DNA from: Sphingobacteriaceae bacterium
Lineage (GTDB): Bacteria > Bacteroidota > Bacteroidia > B-17B0 > Aurantibacillaceae
DNA length: 64,000 nucleotides
Assembly: GCA_002319075.1 (NCBI GenBank)
Contig: NVQB01000001.1
Span: 3,906,001 to 3,970,000 of the forward strand
Reading direction: 5' to 3'
The notes under the pieces were generated by a model. That model did not search any database and was not told the DNA's origin. It saw only the letters and a list, made by a program, of their open reading frames with translations. Of the stretch, positions 27,053 to 36,144 are shown in pieces. How positions within the stretch are numbered: position 1 is the stretch's first letter; every line of letters starts with the position of its first letter. Made by a program: the position numbers and the translations under genes.

Positions 27053-28104
27053 TCCCTTAAAATTTCTTCCACAAATAATTTTACCTCGTCCAAAGTATTG
27101 TTTTTTCCAAAGGAGAAACGGAACGAATTTTTTATTTCTTTTTCATTAAGACCCATGGCTTTTAAAACGTGCGAAGGCTTTTGCCAATTGTTAGCGAAGT
27201 CAAATCGGTTAGCAAGCCGCATTATTTTTTCTCCCTCGGAAAAAGTAAGATTGCTTGTGTTATAAAGTCTGTGACGAGTGCTGCCGTTAATGCGCAAGCC
27301 CTCAATATCCAGCAACTGATGCTCTAAATAATTTTTAAGTTTCGAAATGTGCGAACTCATCTCCCACTGCAATTCTGAACTTAGTTCTGCCGCTTTTCCA
27401 AAACCAACAAGTTTTGATAGAGCTGGTTGAAATGAATAATTTGTTTGAATAAAGTCTTTAAAAGGCTTGTAATCTTTATCAATATAAAGTAAGCCTATGT
27501 CTTCAGGACCATGCATTTTGTGAGCTCCGAAAGCAAGACCATGCATACCAAGGTCTTTCACGTCGCAACGCATTTTTCCCACAAATTGTGAAGCGTCACT
27601 AAAGAAGAAGACGGAATGTTCGCGGCAAATTTCAGAAATCTTTTCAATGGGTTGTATAACGCCTGTTTCATTATTGGCGCACATGATACTTACAAGAATA
27701 GTTGTTGGTCTAATGGCTTTAAGAAGCGTTTCAGGATCTATCAGGCCTTCTCTGTCAACACCCAGGTAAGTAATTTCAGCTCCCAGTGTTTCCAGGGTCT
27801 GGCAGCACTCTAAGGTTGCGGGATGTTCTGTAACGTTAGTAATAATATGGTTGCCTTTGTTCCTGAAAAAATCGAAAGCCCCGCGAAGTACAAGTTCTAT
27901 CGACTCGGTAGTTCCCGATGAAAAGAGAACTTCCTCAGGCGCTGCATTAAGAAACCCGGCCAACTGAAGTTTAGCCTGGCCAATGGCAGTCTCATCAGCA
28001 TTTTTTTCCTGTGCAAAATAGGGCGCCATTGCCTTAACTACCGCTGCATCAGTTTGCGTAGTTCTGTTATTATTAAAATAAATTAAATTGGTATTCCTGT
28101 CCAT
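27019..28104 (-). CDS. NifS/IscS-like PLP protein lacking the catalytic cysteine
   Basis: The 361-residue protein is a class V aminotransferase of the cysteine desulfurase type. The fold motifs are clear: SSGTTESIEL, NVTEHPATLECC with the ring-stacking His94, SIMCANNETGVIQPI, SDASQFVGK with Asp170, and the PLP lysine Lys196 in FGAHKMHGPEDIGLLY. In IscS/NifS the segment between NLSF...MxL and PSYVLRALGL carries SSGSACTS, with the persulfide-forming Cys. Here it reads NRFDFANNWQKPSHVLKAMGL, without any Cys. The N-terminal LDNNATT is FNNNRTT. It is thus unlikely to work as an ordinary desulfurase. No isc or suf gene is adjacent. Its 3' end overlaps the convergent gene by 34 bases. Confidence 0.85.
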   Translation of the reverse strand: MDRNTNLIYFNNNRTTQTDAAVVKAMAPYFAQEKNADETAIGQAKLQLAGFLNAAPEEVLFSSGTTESIELVLRGAFDFFRNKGNHIITNVTEHPATLECCQTLETLGAEITYLGVDREGLIDPETLLKAIRPTTILVSIMCANNETGVIQPIEKISEICREHSVFFFSDASQFVGKMRCDVKDLGMHGLAFGAHKMHGPEDIGLLYIDKDYKPFKDFIQTNYSFQPALSKLVGFGKAAELSSELQWEMSSHISKLKNYLEHQLLDIEGLRINGSTRHRLYNTSNLTFSEGEKIMRLANRFDFANNWQKPSHVLKAMGLNEKEIKNSFRFSFGKNNTLDEVKLFVEEILRDYSPPFLNKTE

Positions 28105-28117
28105 TCTCGTACCTTTG
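28088..28117 (+). promoter_or_regulatory. Promoter TTG-N19-TACCTTTG
   Basis: TTG at 28088-28090 and TACCTTTG at 28110-28117 are separated by 19 bases, an ideal Bacteroidota -33/-7 pair. The downstream EamA gene opens with TTG at 28133, so its leader would be only about 10 bases. The promoter lies partly within the 5' end of the divergent NifS-like gene. Confidence 0.65.
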
Positions 28118-28132
28118 CAAGCGTTTTAAAAA

Positions 28133-29029
28133 TTGTTTAAAGGTATAAATAAACATTATCTGATTCTCCACGCCATCGTTTTTATGTGGGGTTTCTCTCC
28201 TATTTTGGGAAGATTGATTACTGCTGATGTGTGGCAGTTAGTCTGGTTCAGACTTATCCTGACTATTGGTGTCATGTTTCTTTACTTGAAATTGTCAAAA
28301 CAAGACTTACGGGTGAGCAAAAAACATTTGTGGCAGCTCACCGGCATAGGACTTATTATTGCCATTCACTGGCTGGCTTTTTACCAGGCTATTAAAGTGT
28401 CCAACATTAGCGTTACCATGGTTGCTTTTAGTACAGGTACCTTGTTCAGTTCTATCATTGAACCCCTGTTTCTTAAACGCCGTGTGAGGTTTTACGAAGT
28501 CATTATTGGTTTAATTATCATGGGCGCTATTGCTCTTATCTTCTCCATCGAATCACAGTATTGGCTTGGCATTATTTTGGGAATTCTCGCAGCCTTTACT
28601 TCTGCATTATTCAGCGTGTTTAATAGCATTCTCGCCCACCAGGTTAAATCAAGCGTTCTGAGTTTTTACGAATTATCAGCCGCAGCATTGGGCCTGACTG
28701 TTTTTGTTGTTTTAAATGGCAGTTTCAACGCTGATTTTTTCGTACTTGACCAAAATTCCATCATTGGCCTTTTATTATTGAGCATTGTCTGTACTGTAGT
28801 TCCTTTTATAACTTCCGTAAATCTTTCTAAATACATTAGTCCTTATACCATTGTTCTGACTGTTAATCTTGAATCTGTTTATGCTATAATCTGGGCAATT
28901 TTATTTTTTGAAGAAAATAAAGAAGTAAAACCCACGTTTTACCTGGGCATGGTAATTATTTTGTTTGCCATTTTTTTAAACACCTGGTTGCGTAGATTAA
29001 GCGATAAAAAATCTGAGCAGATTTCTTAA
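28133..29029 (+). CDS. EamA/DMT-family transporter
   Basis: The 298-residue protein has ten hydrophobic helices arranged as two EamA repeats. The first starts HAIVFMWGFSPILGRLI and the second at about residue 145 (YWLGIILGILAAFTSALFSV). This is the drug/metabolite transporter architecture; substrates range over amino acids, nucleosides and toxic compounds, and none can be named here. It begins with TTG at 28133. No ATG occurs until residue 18, which lies inside the first helix. A good promoter lies just upstream. It is followed by the GT9 gene nine bases after its stop. Confidence 0.88.
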   Translation: MFKGINKHYLILHAIVFMWGFSPILGRLITADVWQLVWFRLILTIGVMFLYLKLSKQDLRVSKKHLWQLTGIGLIIAIHWLAFYQAIKVSNISVTMVAFSTGTLFSSIIEPLFLKRRVRFYEVIIGLIIMGAIALIFSIESQYWLGIILGILAAFTSALFSVFNSILAHQVKSSVLSFYELSAAALGLTVFVVLNGSFNADFFVLDQNSIIGLLLLSIVCTVVPFITSVNLSKYISPYTIVLTVNLESVYAIIWAILFFEENKEVKPTFYLGMVIILFAIFLNTWLRRLSDKKSEQIS

Positions 29030-29037
29030 ATTTAAAA

Positions 29038-30009
29038 GTGAAAAAACTACTGATCATAAGGTTTAGTTCTATTGGCGATGTTGTATTAACCACGCCAGTA
29101 ATTCGTTGTTTAAAACAACAGCTAAAGGATGCAGAAATTCACTACGTTACCAAACAAGCTTTTTGCCCGGTGCTTAATGCCAATCCTTACCTGGATAAAG
29201 TTCATACGTTTAAAGAAGATATATCGGAGATCTATGGGGAATTGAAAAATGAAAATTTTGATTTGCTTATAGACCTTCATAAAAACCTGCGTAGCCTAAG
29301 ATTAAAAAAACAGCTTAAAACAAAGAGTTATTCTTTTGATAAATTAAATATAAAAAAATTTCTTGCTGTAAACTTTAAGCTGGTCTCATCTTTACCAGAA
29401 AAGCACATTGTAGAAAGGTATCTCGAAACAGTTGCGCCATTGGGCGTTACTAATGATGGACTAGGACTTGATTATTTTTTAGAAAAAAGAGATCAGGTAG
29501 ATGTTCCGAACTTGTTTTTTAATGGCAAGCAGGAAAAATTTATCGCTTTGGTGGTGGGAGGTTCTTACTACACAAAAAAAATTCCGCTGAATAAGTTAAA
29601 GGAAATTTGTAAGAATGCAGCCGTTCCAGTCATAACATTGGGTGGAAAAGAAGATCTGCTTATTGCGGAGGAACTTCAGAAAGAGTTTCCAAAACTCATA
29701 AATGCCTGCGGAAAGTTCTCCCTTAATCAAAGCGCTTCGCTGGTTCAGCAAGCCGAATGGGTTATTACTTCCGACACTGGCCTAATGCACATAGCATCGG
29801 CCTTTCAAAAAAAAATAATTTCTGTTTGGGGAAATACAATTCCGGAGTTTGGAATGGGGCCTTACTTACCACGGGTTGAAAATAAGATTCTCGAGGTAGA
29901 AGGCCTGAGCTGCCGCCCTTGTTCAAAGTTAGGGTACAAAAAATGCCCCAAAGGGCATTTTAAATGTATGAATGATCAAGATCTGAATTTCGTTTCCGAA
30001 CTAAATTAA
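29038..30009 (+). CDS. Glycosyltransferase family 9 protein (heptosyltransferase-like)
   Basis: The 323-residue protein starts with GTG and has the GT9 N-terminal motif IIRFSSIGDVVLTTPVIRCL. Later come the nucleotide-sugar region VVGGSYYTKKIPLNKL and TSDTGLMHIASAFQKKIISVWGN. The end carries a Cys-rich segment (SCRPCSKLGYKKCPKGHF), usual in Bacteroidota members. It should add heptose or a similar sugar in lipopolysaccharide core assembly on the cytosolic face. It is nine bases after the EamA gene. Its last 70 bases contain a hairpin that would end transcription of the opposing protease gene, whose stop codon abuts its own. Confidence 0.9.
   Translation: MKKLLIIRFSSIGDVVLTTPVIRCLKQQLKDAEIHYVTKQAFCPVLNANPYLDKVHTFKEDISEIYGELKNENFDLLIDLHKNLRSLRLKKQLKTKSYSFDKLNIKKFLAVNFKLVSSLPEKHIVERYLETVAPLGVTNDGLGLDYFLEKRDQVDVPNLFFNGKQEKFIALVVGGSYYTKKIPLNKLKEICKNAAVPVITLGGKEDLLIAEELQKEFPKLINACGKFSLNQSASLVQQAEWVITSDTGLMHIASAFQKKIISVWGNTIPEFGMGPYLPRVENKILEVEGLSCRPCSKLGYKKCPKGHFKCMNDQDLNFVSELN
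29935..29961 (-). terminator. Terminator of the subtilase gene, encoded within the GT9 coding sequence
   Basis: AAAATGCCC (29940-29948) and GGGCATTTT (29953-29961) form a perfect 9-bp stem with a CAAA loop. On the minus strand it is followed by six T residues (AAAAAA before the stem on the plus strand). It begins 49 bases past the subtilase stop. On the plus strand it codes for KKCPKGHF. Confidence 0.6.
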
Positions 30010-33000
30010 TTATTCCACCACGAGTTTTTTCCTCGCTACTTCTGAACCGCTTTCTATTTCTATAAAATAAATTCCTTTTGCAAAGTTACTAAGATCTATC
30101 GCGTAAAAGTTTTGATTGTTTGTTTTAGAAATGATCAATTGCCCGATAGCATTGTAAACAGCCAGGTTAAACTGTCCGGCATTTAACTCGATTTTAACCT
30201 CTGCGCTGGCAGGATTGGGATAGATATGTAAACTGCTCAGGCTTTGTTTGCTTATCCCGGCTAAAAAATCAACACAGCTGCTTTCTTTGGAAGAACAATT
30301 ATTATTATCGGTAATGGTTAGGGTATAACATCCCGGTGTAAGATTTTGTGCCAGTGCATTTGTTCCTCCTGACGGTGACCAATTGTAAGTATATGGAGGA
30401 GTTCCACCATTTACGCCTGCCATAAGCGCGCCGTCGGCACAGGCCATGCAAGCGGCATGAGTAACACTTAGTATGGATTGTATAGCTAACGGCGGCACAA
30501 TACTAAGCGGTGCCTGAGAGGAACAACTATAACTATCCATAGTATACACAGTATAAACACCCGCGCAAATATTAGAGCAGGGGAAATTGGTACAACCCAT
30601 AGAACCGCTTAAAACATACGTGTAAGGCCCGCTGGAGCCGTTAGTTGCTGCGCTAATACTGCCATCGCAGGTGTTAAAGCACGAAGGGTTAACTGAGGTA
30701 ACTGTTGTAGAAGGATTGGCACGTACAATCACACTAACGGTTTTAGAATTGACGCAATTGCCAGAGGTGCCTGAAACAACATAATTGGTTGTTGTAGCAG
30801 GATTTACTGTTATTGAAGAAGTTGTTGCCGCGGTATTCCACGAATAAGTTGTTGCACCGCTTGCTGTAAGTGTTGCAGTTGATCCAGAACAAATGGTTTG
30901 ATTATTGGCGCTCAGTGTTACGCCGGACACAACTGAAACAGTGTAAATTCCTGAGGAAGCACAAACACCGTTGCTACCCGTTAATGTATAAGTGCTGTTA
31001 ACGGTTGGAGTAAACACAAAGTTAGATCCGGTAAGGTCGGGACCGTTAGATGAAGACCAGGTATAAGAAGTTGCACCGTTTCCATTTAAAGTATAAGTGG
31101 AGCCACTGCAATACACCGACGATGTCGTTGCAATAACCGGATTTGCTAAAACTGTGATGGTTTTTACAAGGGTAGATGTCAGGGTGTTATTTACTCCCGA
31201 TAAACTAAGCGTGTAAGTTCCTGGCGTTGCGTAAGTAACAGTTGGAGTTCCTACGGTGGAAGTAGCCGGCGATCCTCCCTGGAAAGTCCATGTATAATTT
31301 ATTGCCCCCACGCTCGAATTAGAGAAAGTATACGAAGGATTTACACATATGGAAGCATTACTAACAGCCGAAAGTGTTGGTGTCGGAAAAACAAGATTGA
31401 TGTTATCTAAATAAATTGCCTGACCGTAAGCGCCTTTATTTAAAAAAGCAAACATCACACTTCCTTGTCCCGCTGTGGCGGTTGAAATATCAATGGTATC
31501 TCTTCTCCACTGTGTGCTGGTGGGTATAAATTGTGAAGTATAATCACTAGAAAGAACAGAGAGCGATGATCCTCCTTTTCTGTAGATCTCGGTCCAGCTC
31601 GTTCCACAGTCTGTAGACATCATCACCTCAAGCGTATCAGAATAATAAGCATCGTAACGCGCATAAGACACATCAAAACGTAAACGGGCGCTTCCCACGT
31701 TTGTGAAATCAAACTTAGGACTGCGCATCTCGTCTTTTTCTCCTGGAGCATTGTAAACAAAGTTGTTAAACATCGCGCAGACGGTGCTGGTTCCAAAACC
31801 ACCAACGCCCGTTTTACGTTCCCAATAGATGTTATCATTCCAGATGTTGTTTTTTACCCAGTTTGCCGGTAAAAAGGCAGCGTTTTCAAAACCTTCCTGG
31901 AAGGGAAGGGGTGTTGGCCCGGCAACTGTAATGTAAGCGGTTTTTGTTTTGGTATTAGAACCATTTGCATTTGAAACGGTTAAAGATACGGAGTAAGTTC
32001 CCGCTATAGACCATGATACAGAAGGATTTGAAGAAGTGGATGTAGCCGGACTACCCCCCTGGAAAGTCCAGCTCCAGCTTGTTGGATTGTAAAGAGAGCT
32101 ATCTGTAAACGGTATGGCGGTGTTGGGACATGTATTCGGCAGTGTGGCAAAAAAATTGGCAACAGGTGGAAGGGCTGAATAAGTAGCTGCGCAATTCATG
32201 GCTGCAAAAGCATCTATGCGTCCCGCGCCCAGTGCGCTATTAGAAGCGTAGGACGTGTTTCCCGTTAGTGTATATATATTTACCGCAGAATTCGAAATAC
32301 AGTTAAGCACATCTGTTCTGGTCATGTTCGGACTTTTAGAAAGCATAAGTCCAGCAAGTCCTGCAACCATTGGCGTTGCCATAGAAGTGCCACTCATTGT
32401 ATTGTAGCTGGCCGTACTGCTAGTGTAAGGAAGCGTGCTGAGGATGTTTGAGCCTGGAGCCGAAATATCCACGTAAGTTCCGTAATTAGATAAACTTGCT
32501 TTCGTATCTGTCGCGTCAACCCAGGCAACGCAATAAACATGGTTGTAGGCCCCGGGATAATTAAGTGTTGAATTTCCTGCATTTCCGGCAGAAGCAAAAA
32601 TAATACAGCCGCGATTCCAGGCATAATCAATAACATATTGTTCTGTTAGTGAAGAAAGGCCTAAATTTCCCCAGGAGCAGGAAATGATTTTTGCTTTTGC
32701 TTTAACGGCATAGATAATGCCTTCGTATCCCAAAGCTACAAATCCCGGAGAACTGTTGTCATAAGAGGCCTTTACTGGAATAACCTTCACATTCCAACCG
32801 ATAGATGCAATTCCTATCGAATTGTTGTTGTTTGCTCCAGCAATGCCTGCGCAATGTGTTCCGTGATCCTGAGCCGTATTTGTCGGATTAGTCACGCCAT
32901 CCATGTCGGCAACATCGTACCCATTTATATCATCAATGTACCCATTACCATCATCGTCAACTCCGCTTGTACCATTAGCTTCTACCGTATTGGTGTAAGT

Positions 33001-33534
33001 GTTACCAACAAGGTCAGCATGTGTCCACATCACAGCATTATCTACAATGGCTACGGTAATATTAGAATTTCCACTAAATACATTCCAGGCATTTTGCGCA
33101 TTAATTTGGTTTAAATGAGTAGATCCTGAGGAAGTCGCGAACAAGGGGTCATTCGGAATGACGTCTGTTTTATTGATCCTTACTTTTTCAGCATAGTCAA
33201 TTCCGGCAACACGCTGTAATTCTTCAATGAGTGCTTCTATTTTATCAATCTGGCTGAATTCTATTTTTAGTATACTGGAGAGATTGGCATCATCATCGGC
33301 CTGATAAAAGGGTTTGTAAACCTTGCTAACGCCATAGTTTGAAAACAGGCCTTGTAAGGAAGCAAGTTTGGTAAGAGGGATGTTTGTCGGATTTTCTCTT
33401 GAAATACTTTTAGAAAGATTTTGTGAAAGCTTTACGTATAGTTTTCCGTCCTGATATATCGGATCAATGGTTTGGGCATTTAATCCTGAAAAGGAAAGAA
33501 AAATCAGTGAAAAGTAAAGTAGTTTTTTTATCAT
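30010..33534 (-). CDS. T9SS-secreted subtilisin-like serine protease (S8) with PKD-like repeats
   Basis: This is a 1174-residue secreted protease. After a signal peptide (1-20) comes an N-terminal propeptide-like region (about 25-130), then the S8 domain. It has Asp165 in AIVDNAVMWTHADL, His224 in DHGTHCAG and Ser384 in MSGTSMATPMVAG, so the triad is complete. A DDDGNGYIDDINGYD segment (192-206) could bind calcium. After it lie a PKD domain (about 455-540), a jelly-roll region with CGTSWTEIYRKGGSS, another PKD, several Ig-like or SprB-like segments, and a T9SS sorting domain (SLHIYPNPASAEVKIEL to the end). It should act on proteins outside the cell. Its stop codon is directly adjacent to that of the convergent GT9 gene. 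Confidence 0.92.
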   Translation of the reverse strand: MIKKLLYFSLIFLSFSGLNAQTIDPIYQDGKLYVKLSQNLSKSISRENPTNIPLTKLASLQGLFSNYGVSKVYKPFYQADDDANLSSILKIEFSQIDKIEALIEELQRVAGIDYAEKVRINKTDVIPNDPLFATSSGSTHLNQINAQNAWNVFSGNSNITVAIVDNAVMWTHADLVGNTYTNTVEANGTSGVDDDGNGYIDDINGYDVADMDGVTNPTNTAQDHGTHCAGIAGANNNNSIGIASIGWNVKVIPVKASYDNSSPGFVALGYEGIIYAVKAKAKIISCSWGNLGLSSLTEQYVIDYAWNRGCIIFASAGNAGNSTLNYPGAYNHVYCVAWVDATDTKASLSNYGTYVDISAPGSNILSTLPYTSSTASYNTMSGTSMATPMVAGLAGLMLSKSPNMTRTDVLNCISNSAVNIYTLTGNTSYASNSALGAGRIDAFAAMNCAATYSALPPVANFFATLPNTCPNTAIPFTDSSLYNPTSWSWTFQGGSPATSTSSNPSVSWSIAGTYSVSLTVSNANGSNTKTKTAYITVAGPTPLPFQEGFENAAFLPANWVKNNIWNDNIYWERKTGVGGFGTSTVCAMFNNFVYNAPGEKDEMRSPKFDFTNVGSARLRFDVSYARYDAYYSDTLEVMMSTDCGTSWTEIYRKGGSSLSVLSSDYTSQFIPTSTQWRRDTIDISTATAGQGSVMFAFLNKGAYGQAIYLDNINLVFPTPTLSAVSNASICVNPSYTFSNSSVGAINYTWTFQGGSPATSTVGTPTVTYATPGTYTLSLSGVNNTLTSTLVKTITVLANPVIATTSSVYCSGSTYTLNGNGATSYTWSSSNGPDLTGSNFVFTPTVNSTYTLTGSNGVCASSGIYTVSVVSGVTLSANNQTICSGSTATLTASGATTYSWNTAATTSSITVNPATTTNYVVSGTSGNCVNSKTVSVIVRANPSTTVTSVNPSCFNTCDGSISAATNGSSGPYTYVLSGSMGCTNFPCSNICAGVYTVYTMDSYSCSSQAPLSIVPPLAIQSILSVTHAACMACADGALMAGVNGGTPPYTYNWSPSGGTNALAQNLTPGCYTLTITDNNNCSSKESSCVDFLAGISKQSLSSLHIYPNPASAEVKIELNAGQFNLAVYNAIGQLIISKTNNQNFYAIDLSNFAKGIYFIEIESGSEVARKKLVVE

Positions 33535-33720
33535 GGATCCGGAAATTTTATCTTTATAAATATAGTGATTTGTGGCGAATCAATAAGTCTCACGTACTCA
33601 ACGAAACCCCTGCTTTACTCAGTAGATTTGGTCAAAAAATCTAAAATATTCTGAGAATAAGCCAACAACCTACATAAAAGTATTTATATTTAACCTTGAA
33701 CCGACCCGGTTGGAAAATTT

Positions 33721-34665
33721 ATGAGAATTGCAGTTATAGATTGCGGCACAAATACATTTAATTTAATAATTATTGAATTATTAGATCCCAAAAAATATAC
33801 CAAGGTATACTCTACACGCATTGCGGTGAAGTTAGGCGAAGGGGCCATTAACAAAGGTTACATTGCAAGAGCTGCTTTTGTACGCGGACTGGATGCCATA
33901 CGCATTTTTAAAGAAAAATTCGAAGAACATAAAGTCGAGCATGCTTTAGCCTTCGCTACGTCAGCTATTCGCGACGCGAGTAATGGTGAAGAGTTTGTGC
34001 GGGAAATCAAACAAACTTTCGGTATTTATATCGATGTTATAGATGGAAACAGGGAGGCTGAACTCATATACTTTGGCATTCGTGAGGCGGTAAAACTTGG
34101 AGACCATATTTCTTTAATCATGGACATTGGGGGTGGAAGTAATGAATTTATTTTAGCCAATGCCGAAAAGATTTTCTGGAAACAAAGTTTTAATATTGGT
34201 GCAGCCCGGTTGCTGGAAAGGTTTCAGCATTCAAATCCCATTACAGTGGAAGAAAAAACGGCTATCGACGCTTATTTGACAGAGCAACTCCAGCCACTGG
34301 TTAAGGCTTGTGAGAAATTTAAGCCAACCGAACTGGTGGGCTCGTCCGGCGCTTTTGAATCTTTAATTGAAATGATTCACAGCGAATTAGGTGGAGAGCC
34401 GCTTACCGGTGATAAAACCGAATACGAACCGGATTTGAGTTCGCATTTTAAAATCACCGGGCTTATTAAAAAGTCTACACTCGAAGAGCGCAGAAATATT
34501 AAAGGTCTTCTTCCCATACGTTTTGATATGATCGTGATCTCTTGTATTATGGTGGATCATATTTTAAATTTACTGAATCTGGAAAAAATGCGCGTGTCTA
34601 CTTATTCCTTAAAAGAAGGAGCGCTGGCGGAATATCTACAGTACTTACAACAAAAAGAAAATTAA
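33721..34665 (+). CDS. Ppx/GppA family phosphatase
   Basis: This 314-residue protein has the actin-like fold of exopolyphosphatase/pppGpp phosphatase. The phosphate-1 loop is AVIDCGTNTFNLIIIE (3-18), the second phosphate loop DIGGGSNEFIL (about 139-149), and NIGAARLLERF follows. Only the catalytic N-terminal domains are present, without the extra C-terminal HD-like domain of the E. coli enzymes. This short form is common in Bacteroidota. It degrades polyphosphate or converts pppGpp to ppGpp, and sequence does not decide which. It is followed after three bases by an NtrC-type regulator, so the two may be cotranscribed. Confidence 0.9.
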   Translation: MRIAVIDCGTNTFNLIIIELLDPKKYTKVYSTRIAVKLGEGAINKGYIARAAFVRGLDAIRIFKEKFEEHKVEHALAFATSAIRDASNGEEFVREIKQTFGIYIDVIDGNREAELIYFGIREAVKLGDHISLIMDIGGGSNEFILANAEKIFWKQSFNIGAARLLERFQHSNPITVEEKTAIDAYLTEQLQPLVKACEKFKPTELVGSSGAFESLIEMIHSELGGEPLTGDKTEYEPDLSSHFKITGLIKKSTLEERRNIKGLLPIRFDMIVISCIMVDHILNLLNLEKMRVSTYSLKEGALAEYLQYLQQKEN

Positions 34666-34668
34666 TTT

Positions 34669-35820
34669 ATGGCAAAGATTTTAGTGATAGATGATGAGAA
34701 GGCAATTCGCCGTTCAATAAGAGAAATTCTTGAATTTGAAAAACACACAGTCGATGAAGCGGAGGATGGTCAAACCGCTTTAAGTCTTGCTCTTAAAAAC
34801 AATTACGATATAGTGTTGAGCGATATAAAAATGCCTAAGCTTGACGGCACTGAACTGCTGGAAAAATTAATAGAGAGCAATGTCAGTAGTTCCATCATCA
34901 TGATGAGCGGACATGGAACGATTGAGACCGCTGTAGATGCTGTAAAAAAAGGAGCTTACGATTATCTTGCAAAACCCATTGACCTGAACAGGCTCCTGGT
35001 TTCTATCCGAAATGCCATGGAAAAAAGTGAACTGGTTTCAGAAACAAAGGTTCTGAAGAAAAAAATCACTAAAAGCGTCGACATGATCGGTAACTCCAAA
35101 GCCATTCAGGATATTAAGGATGTTATTGAAAAAGTTGCACCCACAGATGCTAAGGTTTTAATTACTGGAAGCAATGGTAGTGGTAAAGAATTAGTAGCTA
35201 AATGGATTCACGAAAAAAGTAACCGTGCTGCAGGTCCGTTGGTTGAAGTCAACTGTGCGGCGATTCCGTCAGAGTTAATCGAAAGCGAATTATTCGGGCA
35301 TGAAAAGGGATCTTTTACAAGCGCCGTAGCGCAACGGAAAGGAAAATTCGAGTTAGCGGAAGGGGGAACTTTGTTCCTCGATGAAATAGGAGATATGAGT
35401 CTGAGCGCACAGGCTAAAGTATTGCGGGCTCTGCAAGAAAATAAAATAACAAGAGTAGGGGGGGACAAAGAAATAAAAGTAAATGTTCGGGTAGTAGCTG
35501 CAACAAATAAGGACCTGGAAAAAGAAATTGAGAAAGAAACGTTCAGACGCGACTTATTTCACAGACTAGCTGTTATTCCAATCCACGTTCCTTCGTTAGA
35601 CGAACGTAAAGAAGACATTCCTGTGCTTGCAGATTATTTTCTTAATCTGATCTGCGAAGAAATGGGAACCGCCAGAAAACCAATCAGCCAAGATGCGATC
35701 GCAGCTTTACAAGAAAGAAAATGGCAGGGTAATATCCGTGAGTTTAGAAACGTGATTGAGCGTTTAATTATTCTTGGTGGGAAAGAGATTTCTTTGCAGG
35801 ATGTGACACAGTTTGGCTAG
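34669..35820 (+). CDS. NtrC-type response regulator without DNA-binding domain
   Basis: The 383-residue protein has a receiver domain (1-118, phospho-acceptor Asp52 in LSDIKMPK) and a sigma-54-type AAA+ domain (about 140-365). The latter has Walker A GSNGSGKE (167-174), Walker B GTLFLDEIGD, and arginine motifs in FRRDLFHRL. The sigma-54 contact loop, normally GAFTGA, reads GSFTSA (214-219). The chain ends right after NIREFRNVIERLIILGG, so the usual C-terminal Fis-type helix-turn-helix is absent. It may act from solution or not bind enhancers at all. It lies three bases after the Ppx/GppA gene. No paired histidine kinase is adjacent. Confidence 0.92.
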   Translation: MAKILVIDDEKAIRRSIREILEFEKHTVDEAEDGQTALSLALKNNYDIVLSDIKMPKLDGTELLEKLIESNVSSSIIMMSGHGTIETAVDAVKKGAYDYLAKPIDLNRLLVSIRNAMEKSELVSETKVLKKKITKSVDMIGNSKAIQDIKDVIEKVAPTDAKVLITGSNGSGKELVAKWIHEKSNRAAGPLVEVNCAAIPSELIESELFGHEKGSFTSAVAQRKGKFELAEGGTLFLDEIGDMSLSAQAKVLRALQENKITRVGGDKEIKVNVRVVAATNKDLEKEIEKETFRRDLFHRLAVIPIHVPSLDERKEDIPVLADYFLNLICEEMGTARKPISQDAIAALQERKWQGNIREFRNVIERLIILGGKEISLQDVTQFG

Positions 35821-35839
35821 GATTTTCGCGCCTGACGCA

Positions 35840-35859
35840 GATCCGATAGCTATCGGATC
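35840..35859. repeat. Perfect 20-bp palindrome GATCCGATAGCTATCGGATC
   Basis: The palindrome shares its inner 14 bases (CCGATAGCTATCGG) with the one at 10709-10730. It is embedded in ACGCAGAT...CACAGATTTC, a degenerate intergenic repeat. Confidence 0.85.
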
Positions 35860-36110
35860 CACAGATTTCACAAACTTTTTCAGGAAAGCTTATTAGTCAG
35901 TTGCTTCCGGCAAAATTTATTTCGCAGATTTGGAATACCGTAATTTACTCTCAACTAGTGATAACCTGTATAATCTGAGTAATCTTATAATTAGCCAAAG
36001 GCGAATTTAATGTGTGTAATTTTTTAGGCGTTTAGATCTATGTTATCAGCGAAATCAGCGTCTATTTTGGAATCCAGCAACAAACGCTGGTTTACTAGTA
36101 AAATTCTAAA

Positions 36111-36144
36111 ACAAAAAATCCCTTGCAGCATAGTGCAAGGGATT
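36111..36144 (-). terminator. Strong terminator of the TPR-PD40-SPOR gene
   Basis: AATCCCTTGCA (36117-36127) pairs perfectly with TGCAAGGGATT (36134-36144) around a 6-base loop. On the minus strand the stem is followed by a T-rich tract (AAAACAAAA on the plus strand). It lies 25 bases past the stop at 36170. Confidence 0.85.
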
